Part shown: piece after piece, positions 36,521-50,042 of the stretch
How positions within the stretch are numbered: position 1 is the first letter of the stretch
Layout: each line of letters opens with the position of its first letter
Assembly (NCBI GenBank): GCA_000507305.1
Contig: DF240851.1
Location: 1 to 64,000, forward strand
Direction: 5' to 3'
Length of the DNA stretch: 64,000 bases
Source: Breviolum minutum Mf 1.05b.01
Taxonomy: Eukaryota > Sar > Dinophyceae > Suessiales > Symbiodiniaceae
Position numbers and translations under genes: made by a program
Notes under the pieces: generated by a model
Seen by the model: only the letters and a program-made list of their open reading frames with translations
Told to the model about the DNA's origin: nothing
The model's database searches: none

Positions 36521-38100
36521 GTAATATATTGTATCTCCCAGTTGATCCACTGCCCGGTTGAAACATCGAGAAACATGCTTGTGGTTGAAGGTTGGCATCA
36601 TATGATTACTAGCAGCGAAGGTTCCTGGACGATGGTGCCGTGCTGGTTATGTGCCACAGTGGAGGCACGACTTGGTGAAAAAGTCTACTCACAGATTTTT
36701 CGTTGACGGAAAGAATTCCCTTGCTGTTCTTGAGCAATTTGGACCTTGGCACAGGATTTTGGTAGGGTTCATTGGATCCGGACTTGGAATTTAAGACGAA
36801 AACACCGTGTATGAGAAGATTCAGTTTATTCTGATTTCAGGAGCTTTGATCTCAACATGTCTCAAATAGATACGATTTTTGATTAAGGACGTTGCAACTG
36901 TCCATCTCTTTGCTGCATGGGTCGACAGATCAAGTTTAGGATTTTCAAAGATGAATCAATTTAGACACAAAGAAGACATGAGAACCCATTCCCCAACTCA
37001 CAAGTGGCTTTAGGCTAATAGGTGCTGAATGCTCTTCAGCTGTAATTAAGTCCACAAAAACCCATCAATAAAAATCAAGAGTGACAACGGATGACACCTG
37101 ACTTGTTGGCGTCATACAGCAACACTTCCCAATCCAAACAACTCATATGATCAAAAATATCAAAACATGCCTGCGGTGCTGTGGTGCCTGTGGGAATGAG
37201 AGATGATGACATGGAGTTTTTGCTTTTTGCTTGTGCTTTGGCGACTGGAAGCGGTTTCGCTAGTGAACATCTCAGTGGATGTTCCTGGGCGGAAAAAGTT
37301 GTTTTTTTAATGACATGCCTTGCTTAGTCAAACGTTGTCTCTAAACCAGGCACTGCTGTGGATAAAGCAATGCTTTTCAGGAAACTTTCCAATGGATTCC
37401 AGGATTTGAATCTTTTTTCCGAGCTGAAGTAAGTCTACAAATGATCCTTCAACCTTCCAAAATCATCCTTCATGATCTGATGCTCCCAAAAAGGTGTCTA
37501 ACCAGGTGATCTATCATCAAATATCAACGCCGAAGGTGGAAGGACGGTCAGTTCCATTGACCTGGCAACCGGGAAACGAAGATATTTCAACGAAGGTCCA
37601 TCGTTTTGTGGAAGTTCGGGACACCCAGAAACGCTTTCTAGGTCGACCAAACACGAGTTTTGTGAGCTCAACAAAAAAGGAAAGGTTTGATGGGTAAATT
37701 GCTGAAGATCTTGAAGATTTAGAGACACGAATCTTACATAAACACACACACACACATTCACAAATATTGCCTCAAAAATGCAGGGAATTCATCCCCTTTT
37801 ACGGGTATTCAATCTCCCCCAACCCCCCCCCCCCAAAAAAAACAAACATGAACACTTCCTGTGACTTTCGGACCATTTTTCGGACTCAAAGGGACATGGC
37901 TTGGACTCTGCGGAGTTCTTTCCGATGCTCGGTCTGTAGTTTCCACACATTTGATTGAAAGCTCTTGGGGAATTTTCTTTGTTGATGAAAGGTCCAGTTT
38001 TTTTTGTTTTTTTTGTGGTAGCTTAAACATGATGGGTTTCGATTCAAGATGTATGCAGTTTTTTTTTTTCCAAGGAGGCATGACACCTGTTTTTCAGCAG
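36521..38100. other. No confident gene
   Basis: AT-rich, intron-like sequence with frequent stops. The ORF at 37494-37697 (GNEDISTKVHRFVEVRDTQK) has some coding character but no clear splice sites. A (CA)n run lies at 37741-37755 and a poly-C/poly-A junction near 37825. Confidence 0.45.
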
Positions 38101-41100
38101 ATCCCCGATCGACAAACAGACCTCTGAGGATTGCGAATGAGATCAAAGTTTCTCGTGCCAAGATGGTGGTCAACTTGTCAACAGGTGCAACGATTCCCCT
38201 GGAGGTGTCCAACATGCCATTGAAGAAAGGACAAAAAACTCAGAAGGTGTGGCCGTGTGGCCAAAATGGGAGATAGATCTGGGATGGATGGATGTCATGT
38301 AAACCAAAATCCGGGGGTTACAAACGGAGGGGAAGGATGAAAAGACGAGGTCCCGATGTAAATAATGGGGGGAACCTTTTGAAAGAGATGTATAGATGAT
38401 GACACACCCCGAAAACCCAGCTAATTGTCTGCTGTTCAAAATGGAGATCTTTTATGTCTTCATATTAATTCATATACATGTCTTGGCATTGATTCATATC
38501 CAAAGATGGAACCCTGACCCCCATCTTTTTGATTGATGTTGAAGCACTGCGTGGGCAGCCCAGGTATAGAAGGTGCCGACTTACATGGAAAAAAAGTCAC
38601 AGGATCTCACAGGATGAAAGGCACTAGATGTATTGTGTACATGACTGTATATTACTTATACATATTTGATAGTACATATTTACATTACGTATCTACACGT
38701 GTTTTTACATGCACGTTTGAATGTTGTAAGTGCAACTACGCTCGGTTTGTTCTTTTCCTAAGTATACAAATTATGTACATAATATGTATAATATATATAT
38801 ATATATATTTACATATATATCATATATATAATATATACTCACAGACATACATATATACATCAACCGTTCGAGAAAAAACACACCAAACACTCACTTTGTC
38901 AGGTGGAAGCTCCAGAGAAAACGATTTTGGCCTTACACTTGGCACATGATTCCAGCATCACGGTAAGTCGGAATGGTCGAATTCAATGTATTTTGGAACT
39001 TGAGCCTCGGTCCTCCAGTAGTAGATCTTGAAAACTGGATGATTTCGTCGTTGGGTCGTTGTTGGGGGTTGTTGTTGTTTTTTTTTTGGAGGGGGTTTTG
39101 TGAAGAATCTATAGGGGGAGATATGGGAAGGCTACTAAGGTGTTTCAAAACCGTGGGTTTTTAACTGGTAGTCAATTTCTTGAGATTTGAAAGGAAAGTG
39201 TTTACGACAAAATTCCAATCTTTCGGGGAGATGATCTAACTTTACTTGCATCCCTTAACGGGTGGGTGCCTAAGGAGGTGCTTCGCCAAGATTCAGGTTC
39301 GTTGTGACTCGTTTGACCTCAATTTCCTACCTGAAAAAAACCTCCCAAAGATTCACCAAATGCGATTGGAAGATATGATACTGGGATGTAAGGCTCCAAT
39401 TTGGTTTGGGGGAGTGGACCCAAAGTTCATGTTTTTTGTTTGGATGTTTATTTATTCTTCGGACTCTTTGCAAATGAGTTAAAAGGGTTTACACCAATTG
39501 CAGTGGGCTTTAGGCTTAGACCCTTCAGACCCGTCAGACCCTTACGTTGAGCCTGGTGCAGGAACGGCTCTTTGAGAAGAGATACTTCGCGCCGCCATTG
39601 AAAGACTGGAGGGAATTTAAATCCAACTGGAATACAGCCCTCCAGACTGTACGAAAGAGGCAGGTTCGGGGGAACACTTTCGACTTGAAAGGGCGAGGTT
39701 GAATGATTCGAACTGTGCAATTCCGGCATTCAAAGATCGCAAGTGTTTTGAAATCTAGGGTAAGCATTAATACATTAATGTGCGTGTATATATAATTCTA
39801 TATATATATATATACATATAGATACATACAAATTGCATGCATAGATATGAGCAATTTTTTTTGGTGGTGGGCAAACCATAACCGAGTCGCTATTGGATTC
39901 AATTTGCCACTTTTTTTGCTTGGTGAGTTCCTGGTTGCCAGGTGCATTTGTGAGGATGGATGGAAACCTTCCCACTTCACTGATGCTGTGCTGGTCTTCC
40001 CTGGCTACCAGGAGGAACAATTCCTCCTGATTTTCCTAGCCGAAAGGGTCTTTAGCATCGCGGTCAAACAAGAGTTTGAAAGGGGGGAGAAGTTTTTTTG
40101 GTCGGATCTGCTGTTGCGGTATTTTTCCGGAAGATTTTGGCTCATACGTTTCAGCTAGGTCGTGAAAAAACGTCTGTTTGTTTGTTAAGCTAAAACGGGA
40201 ATGGTTTTATTGGTGGGTCGATTGAGTCGCAATACTTTGCTACCAAAGCCACTTCATAATTTGACTGATTGGATAGAGGAGCAACGAGATTTTCTAGATT
40301 TCCTTTCCCATCTTTCAAAGCTGAAGGTCCTAATATATATATATATATATATACATGATTTGAGAAACTTCCTTGATAGAATTCAGTTGTTTTCTACGTG
40401 GTTGTGACTTCAGACTTCCCAAACTTCTGAGGTATTGACAAGTGGCATTACTGCGATCATCATCAGGCACATGCTTTGGCGGCATTTCATTCATCTCCTT
40501 TCCGCTCGGCTCTTGTCCTGTCCTACGATTCCACCGGTATCTTTCAGCTTTGCTTGAGAGAATGCTTTTTTTGCGTGTTTTCAGAAGTGTATAGATGGTG
40601 TGTTACGGTTAGTTGGTGGTAGTTATAGTTGTTGGTTTTTAGGTTGGTGTAATATTCCGAGGTAAGACACCAACATGAACCACCAAGTTTTATATATGTT
40701 TCTTCAAAATGTTCACAACAGTACTGTTGATCTGAACTGCAGTCCGAGTTGGTGTAGTTTCTGCAGGCAATGACGGTTCATTCAATGTCTACTTGGGAAG
40801 CTTTGACCGCGTCACGAGAATCGCACAACTGGATTACAGCATGGGAAAAGGCTATGAATTTTTAGCCTCGCTTCTACCAGAAGTGACAGGCAGGTGGAAA
40901 ATTTTCAGTCAAGGGGATGGGACTGGTTGGAGACTGCTTGATACCATCCGAAGTTCCTTCAATGACGTTGTGGTGTCAAAGACTCAGGAATTGTTGGAAG
41001 ACTTTTGTTCTCTGGATTTCTTCTTTTTTTTGAGGGATCTGATCTATGAACATAGACATAGATCTTTGGTTTATCTGGAATACCATCTTCACATTCAACA

Positions 41101-43115
41101 ATGTCATCTTGGACAAGGTGGAAGTCCCGGATACTTGTTGAGCCAAGTATAGCCACATAATATGAAACTGACCAAACTATCATTTTGTGTTTACAAAAAC
41201 AAATCACCAACATGTGTGTTTCAATACACCCTGGAACATTTACATGGAATCTTCAAATCACCCATTCAGAAAGGAATATGATCTTCCAAACCTCCATGTT
41301 AATCTTCCGGCGTGTCGCAACGACCGTCTGAGGTGCACCTTTAGAAGCCTTCTGGGATTGTAGTCAGAGTGAGAAGATGGAGAACAACAGCCCCTTGGCG
41401 AGGAGCAAAAAACCTGCAACACATTTGATGATGTTTGATGGAGATATTTGATGTGTGTTTTTCCCTTGTTTACGGTTCGGTTTTTCACTGACCCCCAGGT
41501 AACACATTTTGGTGGTTTTGGTTTGGTTTCTTGATCCACCTAAACACTACGTTTTTGGTTGGATGAAACATCCCCAACAGAAGGGACATGTAAGAAGGGC
41601 CACTCACAAACAATGGGAAACATATTCTGTTCATTTTTTATCGTCAATGTCAAGGGAAGCTGAGTCGAGATTTGAAAGTCATGACATTAGTTGTCAGAGC
41701 TCACGGGAGTCAAGGGAAGCAATGGTGCAAAAAGTCCCCTGTTGTGAGAGTTCACGAGCTCAGGGAATTTGTGCGACACCGGCATGCTAGATAACCTTTA
41801 TTTGCAGCTTATAGAATTTATTAAACCAACATGCGCGCTGAAGCTTGCTCACCTCCGGGTACTACTTCTATTTCTATCTGAAGGGCTCCCGATCAAGCTC
41901 AACCTCAGACTGTTACAAAGTGGATGGCTATATAGTAATTATATACATATTTACATATATATTATATATATGTGGCTATGATACCATGTAGACTTACCAG
42001 CTGTGTGCCAAAAGGCTGTAACAAATAACATGTGGAAAAAAGACCTCACTTCCCGTAGTTTACGACTGGCAGGTGAATTGGTTGGACCACATACGCCCTA
42101 CTTCCTGACAGACTATAAATCTCTATCATGGGCAGGGAAGCCTCTCGGTCTGGCAGATTTTCACAATGCCAGGAGCCACCATGATCCCATTTTTTGATGT
42201 TTACCTTCTGTGTTTTGACATGGACTTGTTCAAGTAGTTTTGTTTTTTGGTTCTGTCTTTTGTGATAATTGTCCATTTTCCACCATTCCATTGCTCATGA
42301 TTGAACCATTAAAAAGATCCGCCATCTTTTCTTTCAATGACATCAACTCCATGTGTTCAACCTGCTGAGGTTGATGGGTTATGCTGCTACAGGGAAAGCT
42401 GTGGAAGATCTTCGACCCTTGGTGCGGTTTTTCTTTGAAGCTACAGGGAGCCCTGGAGATAACAATTTCCCTGCGCCGCTGCTGCGTGCAGCCTGCGCAT
42501 CTGTGGAAAGGCAACGGGATTTGGCTGCCACCATCCAGCTTGAGTTTGAAGATTTTCTGGAAGGACGTGTGCAAAAACTTCTGGAGCATGTGGGTCCTCT
42601 TCAGGTGCAAGTTGATGCAATTCTGTGTGATGTTGGTGATGTGAATGTGGAATAGAGCATGCGAAAACCTTGCAAAGTGGCAGGGAAATGGATATTAACA
42701 ATGTAAGGAATGCAATTTGAACAAATCAAAATTGCTTCAAGCAGTCTTTCTCCATTCTGATGTGAAAACAAAACATTAAACATCTCCCGCAAAAAAACAA
42801 ACAAAGCGGCCTAGGTGGAAGGTATCGTCTTGACTGGTGGCTGTGGTTTGAATGTTTTGGCGAATCAACGAATTCATGACCTCGCTTCGATGTGGACCTT
42901 GGATGTCCATGTACCACCAGCCCCAAACGACAGTGGATTGAGTCTGGGAGCTGTTTGGTCAGTGAGTGCACCCAAAGTACGACAGCCATTACAATATTTG
43001 GGTTTCCCTTTGTGGGATGAAGATAAATTAGCTCGCTTTGCTTGGACTCGAGGTGGGAGCCTTTTTGGGATTGTAGTTTTGTTTATTGAGGGGGAGAAGA
43101 AATTGAGAAAGCACC

Positions 43116-43189
<74 letters not shown>

Positions 43190-46100
43190 GAGGTAAGTTG
43201 ATGATTGGTTGGAGGTAAAGTTGATTGGACTAAAGAGAATAGACACTGGTTTTTGAAGCCACTTTTCCAGTTTTTGTGTTGAGCATTTGTTACGAAACGG
43301 ACTATTTGAATTTCTGCAGCTGGGCAAATTTCATTCCAACCTCGATTTCGGCACATACATTAATCATTACATAAATTGACACAACAAAAACGTTTGTTTT
43401 TTATTCCATTGCCTTCCACATGGGACAATATCACATCCTTTAGAAGTTTGAGAGTCGAAAACAGTTTCAAAACATTTCCTCCACCGAAAACGAACGGCTT
43501 GGAACACAAACATATCTAAAAATCAACCCTTTCAGCAGGAAAGTCATCTTCCAAACCCGGATTCTTAGGTTCCAGCCGATCACTTTCGGGGGTGTATTAG
43601 ATATCAAATCAAAACTTCTCAAAGATTCATTCATTTGTTCACAAATCTTGCAGCTTGCCCTGCTAGGTGCTCAACATCTTCCAAGCTTAGGTGGTGTAGA
43701 CTACTTGGCAGACCTTTTGGTTGGTGGTGATGCATGGATCAGGCCTTGAACCGAAGCCGATGGTTCCCAAACAACACACCCTTCATCCGAAAAAAAAGCC
43801 AGCAAAAGTGTTGAAACAGTTCTATGTCTATACTGTGTCTATTAGTTAATTTTCCAGAAAACATGTGTTCAAGGGAACCTGTTGAATCCCCAAATGGGAT
43901 TCTCTCAAAATTTAGGAGGCCCCAAATGCTGTCCCAGGCAGCGCAATGGAAGCGCGGAGAAGCCCATCATTGCCGTGGTCCGAGGCGTGTCATTTATGGG
44001 CTTCCGACAACCAAAAACCCAAGAGATTTTCATGAGATTTTTGTTTGGCAAAGTTTCAGTTGGATGATTTATGGTGATTCCTGAAATCAAAACAAGGGGT
44101 GTGAAACACTCAATGGGTGTGTCTCAAAAATAAGCGACCACTCAACTTGCTCCTGAAAACACTGAATTTTTAGGGAGGGATTTTGCGTAAAATTTTGAGG
44201 TATTTGAGCATACCCTAAATCATCTTGAATTCACCATGTTATTAAGATATTTTTCAACTTCCAGCAGAGTAGATGAATAACAGGGAAGGGCTGCAAGTTT
44301 CAGGTTAGGTAAAGGTTCATACCTGCCAACTCACAACAAGGTATGAAACAATTTGGTGAAGACGTGACCTGACAAAACATGGGATTGGTAGGCTTGAATC
44401 ACGAAAAACATGTTTCAACAGAAGTGCCACGACTCTTCCAAAGGATCTATTTTTCTATAGTTTTGGGATGCTGTTATTTTTTTGGTTTCTTTGCAGGTCG
44501 GCAGGAATTTGGACCGAGGGCTTTGGGACATCGTTCCTTACTAGCAGTGCCTGATAGCCATGAGATGCGCGAACGGATGAATCGCCTAAAGGTAAGACAG
44601 TGGTATCGTCCTGTGGCACCCATGATCGCTCAGGTGTGGATGAAATCGAATTTTCGCTTTTGAAGTTGCCTTTGATTGTTTGGAAGGAATAGAATGGAAA
44701 AATCATGAAAAAAACAGAAAGGAATCTCTACATTGGACATAGACTCTCAACTTTGCAATCCGTGATTTGAAGTGGTCAAACATTTGAAATTTGATACTTT
44801 TTTTTTGGGATATAGCATCTAATCTAGCCTGTGTACTTTAAATTGCACCTCTGATGTGACAAGTGACATGAGCACCATCAGTGTCGCCAACATAGAAAAG
44901 TCAGTGGGGAGCTTGACCAGTGTTGCGTGCCGTCTTGGCTGCAAGACTGTGAGCTAGCCTGGCGGCCTGGCGTGAAAAAGTTTCCGCCGGTCGAGCTGTC
45001 AGTCGAGGCATCTGTGCCACGGTTCCGTCTTGATCTACTTGGTTCTCGCATTGGGCTGTGCTGTCCGCAGTCTTCCCTGCTCCGACTTCAACACCCCATC
45101 CCTTCATCTGGCACCGTGCCTTTCCAACATGGAATTGAGCCAGCCTGACCTCGCAAGCCTCAATGTGCGACCAATCCTGGTACAGGTCAACGCTGTCACC
45201 GCTGTACCAGCAAAAGGTTGTAGTTTGGGGTGACTGTTCAGCCATTGAACTATTTGTTGCGCTTGCCAACTTGCAGTAAAGCCTTCAACTTCAGTGCCTG
45301 ACTTGTTTGACGTCATTTTTCGGGAAAAGATGGGGAATTTAACCTTTGGCGCCTCCTTCCTATGAAAGCCTTGCAGACATGATGTGAGTGCAGATTTTGA
45401 ACTTTGAGGTGATGCTGCTAATGGTTCCTTTTTGCCGTCTTCAATAGCTGCCTTGCTGGCAGCCCATGCAAATCGACCCTTGCAAGTTTTGCTCGAGTGG
45501 AACAATTCAGAGTCGATGAAGGACTGCAAGACCTGTCCCAAAACGATTCCCCTAATACAAGGCACAATCAAATAGGGTGCCTATTAACGTTTCCTCAAGA
45601 TCGGAGACGATGAAACCAGTGTGCCTAGATGATTTCCTTGAGGCCAGGGAAAGTAGAAAACAATTGGAGATTGTATGTCTTCTACACAATCTTATATTCT
45701 GAAGCTTTGGATTCCTTAGTCAAATCAACTATGTAAATATACCTGGTTTTGGTAGCGTAAAATATTCAGAATCGTGACATGAGATGCATTGAAGCTTTTG
45801 TGAGACTGGGTATGTAATAATAGAGTTTGAGAAAGGCTTAACATCCTGTACCTTCAGCCGGACATCCTGCAATCCTGGGTAGTCTACTTGAGGAAGACCC
45901 CAGAAGGAGATTTTTTCATGGGGGATTATTCAGGAAGATTTGGATGGTTTAGTGAGATCCCGATGCTTGGTGGGATATCAGCATGACTGTGCCACTGATT
46001 CATGCGGCGATGGGTCCAGTGGTATGTACGGATGCAAGCAGCCATGGCGCAGGTTAAAGCAGAGGGCATGGGAACAAGAATTGAATGAGTTGGAGCAAAG

Positions 46101-49100
46101 ATCAAAAGATGTCCCGAACAAACCAGTTTTTTCCTACAAGACCTGAAGCAAAAAACTTTCGGAACGCAAGGGAAGGTGTTGGGGGCACCATAATGGCAAT
46201 TGTTGCTGACCAAGATGTCGCTGATGACAGCGATGACGATGATGCTGATGCTGATGCTCACCATGATGATTTAATGACGCATCGATGGTCGGATGACTTG
46301 ACGATTGGCTCATTCGATGATGATGACGATGATGATGATGATCGTGATGATGATGGTGAAGAAAGGATCCTTCGAGCAGGTGGGTCTGTTTTGGATTTAT
46401 TTTTGCTATGGCTCAGGCCTTGGTTGGTTTTTTGACCTTCAAGGCGGATGAGACATAGAGCCCCTAGATGAGGTACGGCTTTCTAACTTCACGACTTCTC
46501 ATGAAATGGTTGCCTTGTGAAGCAACAGTATTGAGAACCTTTGCCCAGGAAAGGTTTGCATAGAAGCAATGGAACCCATGTACTTTTTGGGTTCTTGTTC
46601 CAAAGGTTTGACGCCTGTCCTTTGAACGTGCGAAACAATCGATCCATGGGTTTCGAGATGCGACAGCCTTCTTTTCCAGATTAAAACTGAGCATACTACT
46701 TTCAGCACCTCCCCTGGAAATCGCAGCATTTACTAGCGCATGACCAGTCAGTGAGAAAATAAAAAGCTCTCCAAGGTCCGCTGTTGTACAGGATTGGTGG
46801 CCACGGCGCATTCGGCCCAATTCCCTTAGGCATTTAATTTGCCAAGTGATGGGAAACCTCAAAAAACGTTCGTTCTTTGATTTTGGGCCTTTTTTTTGTG
46901 GTTTAGATGCCCATGACATGCAACTTTCGAGAGGCACTCAGCGAATATGGTGAAGGCAACGGAAATCGAGAGAGAAGTGACGGCACAGATTCTCTCGTGT
47001 TCTTCCTGGTTTACAAATTCAGAACTTTGCCATGTGGTTTGAACGGTAAGAAGCCTTACCTTCAAGATCTTCAGCCATAGGAGCATTTGTCTTGCACTTC
47101 AGACGTGAAAGCCCGAACAGACGTTTTTTTGGACGTCACCCCTGCAAAAGCAAAATGGTTGCCAAAAGGCCAGTGCTTAAGCTGGAAGGAAATTGACGGC
47201 CCGTACATCAAGAAAAAGTGCAGACTGACGTTGAAACGGATGAGGATAGCAAGTGTCAAGCATACGAAATTCTCACCATGCATCTGACGAGCTGAAGCTT
47301 CTGGGTGCAGTAAAATGATGTTTTTTCCGAAATGAAGCAGGTCCATGAAATGACTTTGTGATATTTCATTTGGGAGACAATGATCTCTCTTTCAGTATGG
47401 TGGACTTCCCAAGGGTGTTGATACCTGGAGTTTTCAGGTTGACAGACGAGATGACTCAGAGCTTAGGGAGCCCTACAAGAGCCTTCAGGGGAACTTAGAC
47501 GCCAGTTTGGGCTCAAGTACGTGAAGACCACCAACACTGCGAGAAGGTCCGAGCCAAGACTGACACCAATAATTCATTGCGCGGCCAAAGTCTAATCCGG
47601 ATGGTGTTCTACATGTTGTGGAACATTGGGCGTGCGGATGCGAAGTCTTCCGTGTCAGATTTTGCCGATCCGGTAAACCTACTCCAGAGACTCCAGGTCC
47701 TGTCCGCCCACATGCGACACGTGCATGAAGGAAGTCTCTGACAATGTTGTTGATGATGTGATCAGCAGCGACAGTATAAGGAAGTCTTGCTTGGGATGGT
47801 GATTGTCATCTCTGAGCAAGTGTACTTTAAATCGCACCTCTGATGTGACACGAGCACCATCAGTGTTGCCAACATAAAAACGTCAGTGCAGAGCTTGGCT
47901 TAACTGGCGGTGGGTGGGGGAATATCTGGCCGTCCCTGTTGGAAGGAACAGAGCGTAGAGGTGTGAATGTAACAAGAGGTCCATGGGTGGTGGTCATTGT
48001 GGGACATGAGCCCAGTCTTTAGCTTTGGGACATGTGCCCATCTCATCCTCATTGAGAATGATTTTGGGAATCGCCTCTACCATCACCCAACTCCCTGAGG
48101 AAGCTCTACTGGAGGTCTTTGGGCGCTCTGTTGCATCACCTTACATGTTCCTCGCCACCGTTTCATGGGAGGGGTTGGTTGATGTTCAACTAGGCAGTGA
48201 AACCTTCGAAGCATCGATGAAGTTCAATGCGGAAAAAAAAATTAATCCTTATCCGGCCGTGTTTTGAAGGAATTCCACTGATTGATTGCCAACCCATGAA
48301 AAAAATGTCAGTTGGGTTCTAGGATGCTTTAGGCATATTCTATATGTGTATGTTTTGTGAATTTTGATTGCATAATGTATTTCCAGTATATTTCTATATT
48401 ACACACGCACCCTCTACCCACCAGCAACCCAGCACTCAACCAACCTTGTGATGCTACCAACTCCACCCCGAGGACCATGGCACCGCAGGTCCTCCCTGAG
48501 ATCCGTGATCGCTTCCCTGCGTTGGCACATTTGGATGGCACCGCACGACACCAATCCGTCAGCAGCCGCGATGAACCCTGGATCCACGCATTGCTGATGG
48601 CCGTGGGGAAACGAATAGGATTGGTGCCATGGCACGTGATGTTGTGATACGAACAGTGAATGGTCGACTGAATTTTCGTAAGGCTTATCTTGATGTGACT
48701 TTACATGTGACTTTGTGTTCTTGACGGAGTGCCAGTAGGGTGATGTGACTTTAACAGATCAAACTTCACCTTTATGCCTTTTTGTTAGCAGTTATGTGGC
48801 AAAAAACGGGTGCCAGTTTCACCAATTTTCCGCCAAATTTTGTGTATCCTTCACACGAAAGCGCTGAGGCTGCTCTGATCAACACGAGCTTCAACACCAA
48901 AGGGAAACCAATTGTGAACACAATCAAGGAGTGTATTAGTAGCTAAGAGTGCAGTTGGGATGAAGGTCGCTTAAAATTTGTTGTGCCTGCTGCTTTGTAG
49001 TTGACATGTTGGTTTCTTGAAGGAAAACTTTTCAAAAAGGAACATGTGCATCCTTTTTGTAACATTTTAAGCCATTCACCATACAGAACCCCCCATAGAA

Positions 49101-49254
49101 AAGATGTAAACTTCATATTTTTTGTATTAACTCCAAGCTCTCAACACCTCTCATCGGGTAACAAGGCATGTTGGACAACCTCCCTGACCTGGACTTTGTG
49201 GTGATCGAAGATTGGATCTTTCGAAAACGCAATGGAGGGAAGCGTCCCTGGTGA
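38101..49254 (+). CDS. NodU/CmcH-family carbamoyltransferase, about 16 exons
   Basis: Family members use carbamoyl phosphate and ATP to make carbamoyladenylate and transfer carbamoyl to a hydroxyl (NodU, CmcH, TobZ). Exons: 38101-38246 (probable), 38903-38962 (ILALHLAHDSSIT), about 39538-39663 (LSLVQERLFEKRYF), about 39942-40011 and up to 40326 (both tentative), 40443-40536 (DHHQAHALAAF, metal-binding His motif), 40767-40893 (NDGSFNVYLG), 42370-42604 (RLMGYAATGKAVEDL), 42815-43052 (IVLTGGCGLNVLANQRI; PAPNDSGLSLGA), 43667-43719, 43942-43984, 44497-44633 (GRQEFGPRALGHRSLLAVP), 48100-48159 (SPYMFLAT), 48489-48623 (LAHLDGTARHQSV), 48869-48938 (AALINTSFNTKGKPIV) and 49166-49254 (LDFVVIEDWIFRK, stop). 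Every junction from 40443 on keeps phase and restores the conserved order of Kae1-like and C-terminal motifs. Intron 43985-44496 has a GC donor. Intron 44634-48099 holds a repeat-bounded insert. Substrate is unknown. The first 40% of the model is less certain. Confidence 0.88.
38771..38838. repeat. TA-rich simple repeat
   Basis: Imperfect (TA)n/(ATAT) run in the intron between the first two carbamoyltransferase exons. Similar (TA)n runs occur near 6077, 10280, 12410-12470, 15205, 31680, 34215, 39795, 40330, 49820-49855, 52440, 58528, 59070-59100 and 60242, all in non-coding stretches. Confidence 0.85.
43117..43190. repeat. (GTT)n microsatellite
   Basis: About 24 uninterrupted GTT units in a carbamoyltransferase intron (43053-43666). 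A second such tract lies at 60534-60593. Poly-Val, poly-Asn and poly-Thr ORFs across it are artefacts. Confidence 0.95.
44832..44916. repeat. Direct repeat, left copy
   Basis: tgtactttaaattgcacctc and onwards (tgatgtgac, gagcaccatcagtgt, gccaacata, gtcagtg, gagcttg) recurs at 47821-47897 in the same orientation with about 85-90% identity and one 8-bp difference. Both copies lie in the same carbamoyltransferase intron. Confidence 0.85.
44917..47820. mobile_element. 2.9-kb segment between direct repeats inside an intron, nature unknown
   Basis: Bounded by the direct repeats at 44832-44916 and 47821-47897. Its base composition is less AT-rich than neighbouring introns. It contains overlapping minus-strand ORFs (45104-45571, 44901-45269, 46464-46937), a GAT-repeat tract and plus-strand stretches such as PKGVDTWSFQVDRRDDSELR (47400-47525). 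I see no reverse transcriptase, integrase or transposase motif. The arrangement fits a decayed element with terminal direct repeats, or a duplicated segment. Confidence 0.35.
46216..46361. repeat. GAT/GAC-rich microsatellite tract
   Basis: Imperfect runs of gat and gac on the + strand read as an Asp-rich ORF (about 46085-46435). It lies within the repeat-bounded intron insert. I do not treat it as protein-coding. Confidence 0.7.
47821..47897. repeat. Direct repeat, right copy
   Basis: Right partner of 44832-44916. It lies 202 bp upstream of the carbamoyltransferase exon at 48100. Confidence 0.85.
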
Positions 49255-50042
49255 AAGCCGTCCCGGGACCATGTCGAGTGATGGCCGTTGCACGGCTAGC
49301 GGGAAAATGGCGGCAAAACGCCGGGAAGACGTTGACACGTTGGGTGCTGGTGAAGAAAATACGTTTCAGGAGTGATTGAACAGTGACATTTCGACTACCA
49401 TTTGGCACCCTAGAATGGTAGGGGTGCAGGTACAAACAAAATGTGTTTGGACTTTGTGGCCCGCAAGTTCTGCATCAACTGCGGCCATTTGGACGTTTTG
49501 GCCTTATGACTTCTAGCCCTTGAGACCCCTGAGTAATTGTAGTTGCCTTCTAAGCCGCTTGTTTCATGAGCAAATCGGAGCACACGCCAAATCACAAAAG
49601 ATATTTGAAACTTGCATTATCAAAAAGATCAAGGATTAAAAACGTGCAAAAGAAATGACAGTCCTCCATTTTGGGGGCCAATTTTGGTGGTGGGGCAGAC
49701 ACAGTGGCAGTCTACCGGCCAGGCCTGCTCCCTCCAAAGGTGCAGGGGCCCAGTCCAATGGTCACCAGCAATTCAGCTGGAAATGTCAACTACACATGTC
49801 ATATCCATGTAATTATATATGTATATATATATACATTTATAATATATATATATATAGATGTGGAGATCATGTGGTGTACTCTATGGCACACAAAATGAAA
49901 ACACAGATGTTTGTGTAGTGTCTTTCCATCCCTATTCCATTTTTTCTCCCATCTTATGATGCATCAAGATTTGTTAGAACAGATTTTTACCATCAAGATC
50001 CATTTTCCTCTTGTGACCAAAATATTCAAAACAAATTCAAAG

